From Acidobacteriota bacterium (lineage in GTDB: Bacteria; Acidobacteriota; Blastocatellia; Pyrinomonadales; Pyrinomonadaceae), in contig JACCRD010000181.1 in NCBI GenBank assembly GCA_013813755.1, positions 1 to 25,451 of the forward strand: a stretch of DNA of 25,451 bases. Reading direction: 5' to 3'. The position numbers and the translations under genes were made by a program. Of the stretch, positions 22,650 through 25,451 are shown piece by piece. The first letter of the stretch is position 1. Every line of letters begins with the position of its first letter. The notes under the pieces were generated by a model. The model did not search any database, was not told the DNA's origin, and saw nothing but the letters and a program-made list of their open reading frames with translations.

Positions 22650-23252
22650 ATGAATACTGAATACGAAAGAAACGAATACAAACGAAGAGAAGAAGCAAGT
22701 TCGACAACAAAATTGACTTATTTAGCGATCGGCGGCGGCATCGGCGCGATTCTGGCGCTGCTTTTCGCGCCGAAAGCGGGCAACGAACTGCGCGGCGATA
22801 TTGCGGACGCGACTCGTAAAGGAATCGAAAAAAGTAAAGAGACCGCTGCTCTGGTCGGTGAAAAAGCCGGCGATTATTACGAAGTGTCACGCGAAAAAGC
22901 CGGTGAACTTTATTCTACAGCGCAGGACAAAGCGGGCGAACTTTATCAAACCGCTCAGGTAAAGGCGGGCGAATTCGGCGAAAAAGCGAAGGGCGCGGTT
23001 TCATCCGCTTCAAATCCTTTTTCAGCCGCGCTCGAAGCCGGAAAAGAAGCGTATTCACAGGAAAAAAAGCGCACCTCGGATACTGAAGCACTGCCTGAAG
23101 CGCGTCCGACTTATCCGGTTAAGGAAACTAAAGCTCTCGACACGGCAAAGGACAAAGATCAGGAAAACAAAGCTTCCAATGATTCAAAAAACAAAGATCA
23201 GGACAATAAATCTAATGCCGACGGCGGAAAAGACAAAGAGAAAAGAGGCTAA
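22650..23252 (+). CDS. YtxH-domain protein with LEA-like repeats
   Basis: A 200-residue protein. A charged N-terminus (1-20) precedes one membrane helix (about 22-40, LTYLAIGGGIGAILALLFAP), followed by PKAGNELRGDI, the YtxH (gas-vesicle-protein-like) signature. Residues about 65-115 contain 11-residue units of the type KAGELY.TAQ.KAGE, giving an amphipathic helix like those in LEA or apolipoprotein-type proteins. The tail (about 160-200) is a low-complexity Lys/Asp/Asn stretch. Function is unknown; such proteins are often stress-related or envelope-associated. ATG 22650 is chosen because AAAGAGGAG, a strong ribosome binding site, lies 6 nt upstream. The next gene follows after 2 nt, and a promoter-like pair lies upstream. 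Confidence 0.85.
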   Translation: MNTEYERNEYKRREEASSTTKLTYLAIGGGIGAILALLFAPKAGNELRGDIADATRKGIEKSKETAALVGEKAGDYYEVSREKAGELYSTAQDKAGELYQTAQVKAGEFGEKAKGAVSSASNPFSAALEAGKEAYSQEKKRTSDTEALPEARPTYPVKETKALDTAKDKDQENKASNDSKNKDQDNKSNADGGKDKEKRG

Positions 23253-23254
23253 AT

Positions 23255-23794
23255 ATGAATGCAAGTGAACCGCAATTTTGGATGATGATTGCGTCAATTG
23301 TTATCGCCATCTGCTTTATCGTGATGGCGTTGACCTTAATTGCAATTGCCCTGATCGCGAAAAAAGTAGTTAATACCGTTAACCGTGTTGAAGAAAAAGT
23401 CGAACCGCTCCTTACTCAGGTTAACGCAATCAGCGAACAGGGAAAGGAAATTTCAGTGCAGTTCAAAGAGATTTCCAATCATCTCTCAACAGCGACCAAA
23501 TACTTTTCCGACTCCGCAGGGCTGATCAAACAGGAAGTCGCCGAGATCAAACAGCTTGTCGGACAAACCGCTATTGTCGCCAAGGATAAAGTTGAATTGG
23601 TCAGCCAGACAATTGACCGGACACAGCTTCAGGTAACGACGACGACTGACTTTATACAGGAAAAAGTAGTTGTGCCGGCGCGGGAAATCGCCGCGGTAAT
23701 GGCAGGTGTGAAAAAAGGGCTGGAAGTCCTGCTTGCTCCGACGCCGAAGCGAATTGATCGCGTTTATACCGAAGACGAATTATTTATCGGTTAA
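23255..23794 (+). CDS. DUF948-like membrane-anchored coiled-coil protein
   Basis: A 179-residue protein with one N-terminal membrane helix (about 9-36, WMMIASIVIAICFIVMALTL and onwards). A long helical region (about 40-165) follows, with regular hydrophobic spacing (VEEKVEPLLTQVNAISEQGK...). This is the build of DUF948 proteins, which often sit next to YtxH genes. It begins 2 nt after the YtxH-type gene, with GAGG before the start. The two probably act together at the membrane, perhaps in a stress response; the role is not known. A strong terminator follows. Confidence 0.75.
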   Translation: MNASEPQFWMMIASIVIAICFIVMALTLIAIALIAKKVVNTVNRVEEKVEPLLTQVNAISEQGKEISVQFKEISNHLSTATKYFSDSAGLIKQEVAEIKQLVGQTAIVAKDKVELVSQTIDRTQLQVTTTTDFIQEKVVVPAREIAAVMAGVKKGLEVLLAPTPKRIDRVYTEDELFIG

Positions 23795-23834
23795 TTATTG
23801 CGTTTTTCAAAGCTGAAATTACATGCAGAAAAAT

Positions 23835-23866
23835 AAAAGGCGCGGAGTGAAAATTCCGCGCCTTTT
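23835..23866. terminator. Bidirectional intrinsic terminator
   Basis: A perfect 12-bp stem, AAAAGGCGCGGA (23835-23846) and TCCGCGCCTTTT (23855-23866), with an 8-nt loop and a T-rich run (ATTTTTTT) after it. An A-rich stretch on the other side serves the opposite strand. It lies between convergent genes and probably ends both transcripts. Confidence 0.9.
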
Positions 23867-23887
23867 ATTTTTTTATTAAAAGAACAA

Positions 23888-24445
23888 TTAATTGTCTGTA
23901 ACAGGCGCAGTCGGGGCTTGCCGATTTTGACGGCGTTTTTCTCTTTTTTTACGCATTTCATCTTTCATCTGATCAAGCTGCACGCGTTGTTCACTGGTCA
24001 AAACAGCTAGAACCTCTTTGTTTACCTGTTCGCTCGATATTCTCATCTGAGCTTTGAGATCTTTCATTCGCGCTTTTTCTTCAGTCGTGATAATACCGTC
24101 ACGTTTTTTCATCGCCAAGCCGCGCATTTCCTCACGCTGCGTTTGGGTTGAAGTTTTATGCTTTTCATAAATGCCGCGAGTTTGTTCTTTTTGCGCGTCG
24201 GTTAAATTTAATCCGCGCAAACCGCGCATCATTGCTTTATCACCGCCGCGTTTTTCGCCAGCCATACCATCGCGTTTACCAAAACCGCCGCCGCGCTTGC
24301 CAAAACCTCGACGTTCACGTCTCTCCTGTTTTTGCATTGAATCTTCCGGTTTAACATTTGTGTCCTGCGCCGCCGCAAACGTGGAAAAAGAAACAATCGC
24401 CAGGGTTAAAGTAAAAGCCGAAATTAATTTATGTTTGAATGACAT
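23888..24445 (-). CDS. Periplasmic LTXXQ (Spy/CpxP-like) protein
   Basis: A 185-residue exported protein. The signal peptide covers about residues 1-26 (ISAFTLTLAIVSFSTFAAAQ). A Gly/Arg/Lys-rich low-complexity stretch (about 40-75, with GFGKRGGGFGKRDG) follows. The helical core has two LTXXQ motifs, LTDAQ (81-85) and LTSEQ (149-153), the signature of Spy/CpxP proteins. Spy is an ATP-independent periplasmic chaperone and CpxP regulates the Cpx envelope-stress system. The C-terminus is very basic. No two-component genes are adjacent, so regulation cannot be inferred. The low-complexity insert is not typical of Spy. Confidence 0.82.
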   Translation of the reverse strand: MSFKHKLISAFTLTLAIVSFSTFAAAQDTNVKPEDSMQKQERRERRGFGKRGGGFGKRDGMAGEKRGGDKAMMRGLRGLNLTDAQKEQTRGIYEKHKTSTQTQREEMRGLAMKKRDGIITTEEKARMKDLKAQMRISSEQVNKEVLAVLTSEQRVQLDQMKDEMRKKREKRRQNRQAPTAPVTDN

Positions 24446-24743
24446 TTTTTTATTACCTCTAAATTTTGATTTTTTAAGACTAGCTTTCGCTGTTCGTTAA
24501 TAAGACGCGATAGCATCGTGTAAAGTCGAGATTTTTTATGTTTAGAGTGTAAAGAAATGTAAAGGCTGAAAAGGGCGAACAGAAGCTTGTGTGAGCAAGA
24601 GTAAATTTGAGTCATCTCAACTTCGCTGAGTTACGAACTTCTTCTTTATTTACTCGTATAAACCGTTTGACATTGAACATTTGCCATCACACAAGTTAAA
24701 ATGTCAAGTTTAAGTATTTAAAGTAAACGGGATAAGGTTACGA
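24446..24743. other. 298-bp intergenic region between divergent genes
   Basis: This is the shared upstream region of the LTXXQ gene (minus) and dxs (plus), A/T-rich in places. TTGAAC (24673-24678) with TTAAAA (24696-24701) at 17-nt spacing is a weak promoter candidate for dxs. TTGACAT and ATGTCAA at 24667-24673 and 24701-24707 form a 7-bp inverted repeat around it. No RNA gene or ORF is recognised. Confidence 0.4.
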
Positions 24744-25451
24744 ATGAGATTTTTATCTGAAATAAATTCGCCGGATGATTTAAGACAGTTACGCCTCGAA
24801 GATTTGCAGGAAGTCGCCGACGAAGTTCGGACGTTTATCCTCGAGACGACCTCACGCATCGGCGGACATACGGGCGCATCCCTCGGCGCGGTCGAACTTG
24901 CGGTAGCGATGCATTATGCGTTTGATACTCCAAAAGACCGCCTTGTGTGGGATGTCGGACATCAGGCTTACGCGCACAAAATTTTGACCGGACGGCGCGA
25001 CCAGATGGAAACGATTAAACAATACGGCGGTTTGAGCGGATTTCTTCGCAGAGAAGAATCCGAACACGACACGTTCGGTGCAGGACACGCTTCGACATCG
25101 CTTTCCGCCGCGCTCGGTATGGCGGTTGCGCGCGATACGAAGAAAGAAGACTTTCACGTTTGCGCTCTTATCGGTGATTCGTCCGTCGCGGGCGGAATGG
25201 CGATGGAGGCGATCAACCAGGCGGGACATTTAAAAACGCGCCTGATCGTCCTTCTTAACGACAATGATATGTCAATCGCGCCTGCAGTTGGCGCTCTGAC
25301 ACGCTACTTAAATCGAATCAAGGAAGCGCAAAGCTATCATCGCTTGAAAGAAGAAGTCGGCGACACACTCGAATCTGTTCCGGGTCTAGGACATAGTTTG
25401 CGGAATATGGCGAAAACTGTCAAAGACGCGATTGCAGCGGCAGTTTTACCG
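24744..25451 (+). CDS. dxs: 1-deoxy-D-xylulose-5-phosphate synthase (partial, 3' end outside window)
   Basis: The first 236 residues of DXS, which joins pyruvate and glyceraldehyde-3-phosphate in a TPP-dependent step that starts the MEP isoprenoid pathway. Motifs in order are SRIGGHTGASLGAVEL (37-52), RLVWDVGHQAYAHKILTGR (66-84), ESEHDTFGAGHASTSLSAAL (105-124), and the TPP/Mg2+ site GDSS...NDND (144-175). The usual third residue of the TPP motif (GDG) is Ser146 here. The gene is still open at the window edge. ATG 24744 is supported by AAGG about 6 nt upstream and the usual N-terminal length. It is divergent from the LTXXQ gene. Confidence 0.95.
   Translation, partial: MRFLSEINSPDDLRQLRLEDLQEVADEVRTFILETTSRIGGHTGASLGAVELAVAMHYAFDTPKDRLVWDVGHQAYAHKILTGRRDQMETIKQYGGLSGFLRREESEHDTFGAGHASTSLSAALGMAVARDTKKEDFHVCALIGDSSVAGGMAMEAINQAGHLKTRLIVLLNDNDMSIAPAVGALTRYLNRIKEAQSYHRLKEEVGDTLESVPGLGHSLRNMAKTVKDAIAAAVLP

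Noticed and set aside
24852..25229. A minus-strand open frame of 125 codons near the right edge
   Set aside because: It lies opposite the dxs coding region, which has all expected motifs on the plus strand.
1..25451. CRISPR array, prophage, toxin-antitoxin or defence island
   Set aside because: No regularly spaced direct repeats, phage structural genes, or recognisable toxin or defence proteins were seen.

Overview
The window is 25.4 kb of an ordinary bacterial chromosome with one insertion sequence and few other accessory signs. By eye the base composition is in the mid-40s % G+C (not counted). The gene content points to Acidobacteriota, most likely class Blastocatellia. The reasons are an Ala/Glu/Lys-rich tail on what looks like ribosomal protein S16, the S16-KhpA-RimM-TrmD-L19-RNase HII order, a secreted PD40 beta-propeller protein, several genes with weak or no Shine-Dalgarno sequence, and CACAGATAA-type inverted repeats. 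This assignment is inference, not a database match.

Layout. (1) Positions 1-3066, plus strand: a translation/RNA-processing cluster (S16 tail, khpA, rimM, trmD, rplS, rnhB). (2) 3077-5370: two tandem paralogues of a small P-loop nucleotide-kinase-like protein. Each is preceded by a copy of the 3' end of rnhB, and a third copy of that end lies downstream. A 1,047-bp IS with a nonsense-mutated transposase sits between the paralogues, flanked by a 5-bp duplication. (3) 5548-6336: a voltage-gated-type ion channel with a non-standard pore motif, followed by a 427-bp stretch with no convincing gene. (4) 6764-13781, minus strand: serS, queA, a rimI-like acetyltransferase, thiE, the PD40 protein and dapF, with a secreted alpha/beta hydrolase upstream of serS. 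(5) 13970-16390: galU and a glycerol-3-phosphate dehydrogenase converge and overlap by 6 bp. (6) 16564-21661: a GrdB/PrdB-like protein, a DUF4149-type membrane protein, a WecG/TagA-type transferase and a GT4 glycosyltransferase on the minus strand, divergent from a polyprenyl-phosphate sugar-1-phosphate transferase. Together with galU the sugar genes suggest surface polysaccharide synthesis. (7) 21695-25451: prmC, a YtxH/DUF948 envelope-type pair, a bidirectional terminator, an LTXXQ periplasmic protein, and the first 236 codons of dxs, cut by the window edge.

I did not find a clear new multi-gene defence or mobile system. The most interesting points are the DapF homologue in which both catalytic cysteines are serine and the GNPH histidine is valine; the tandem duplication that left three rnhB tails around two kinase genes, with an IS landing just after a stop codon; the TTIGSEY pore of the channel; and the amber codon that replaces a probable tryptophan in the transposase.
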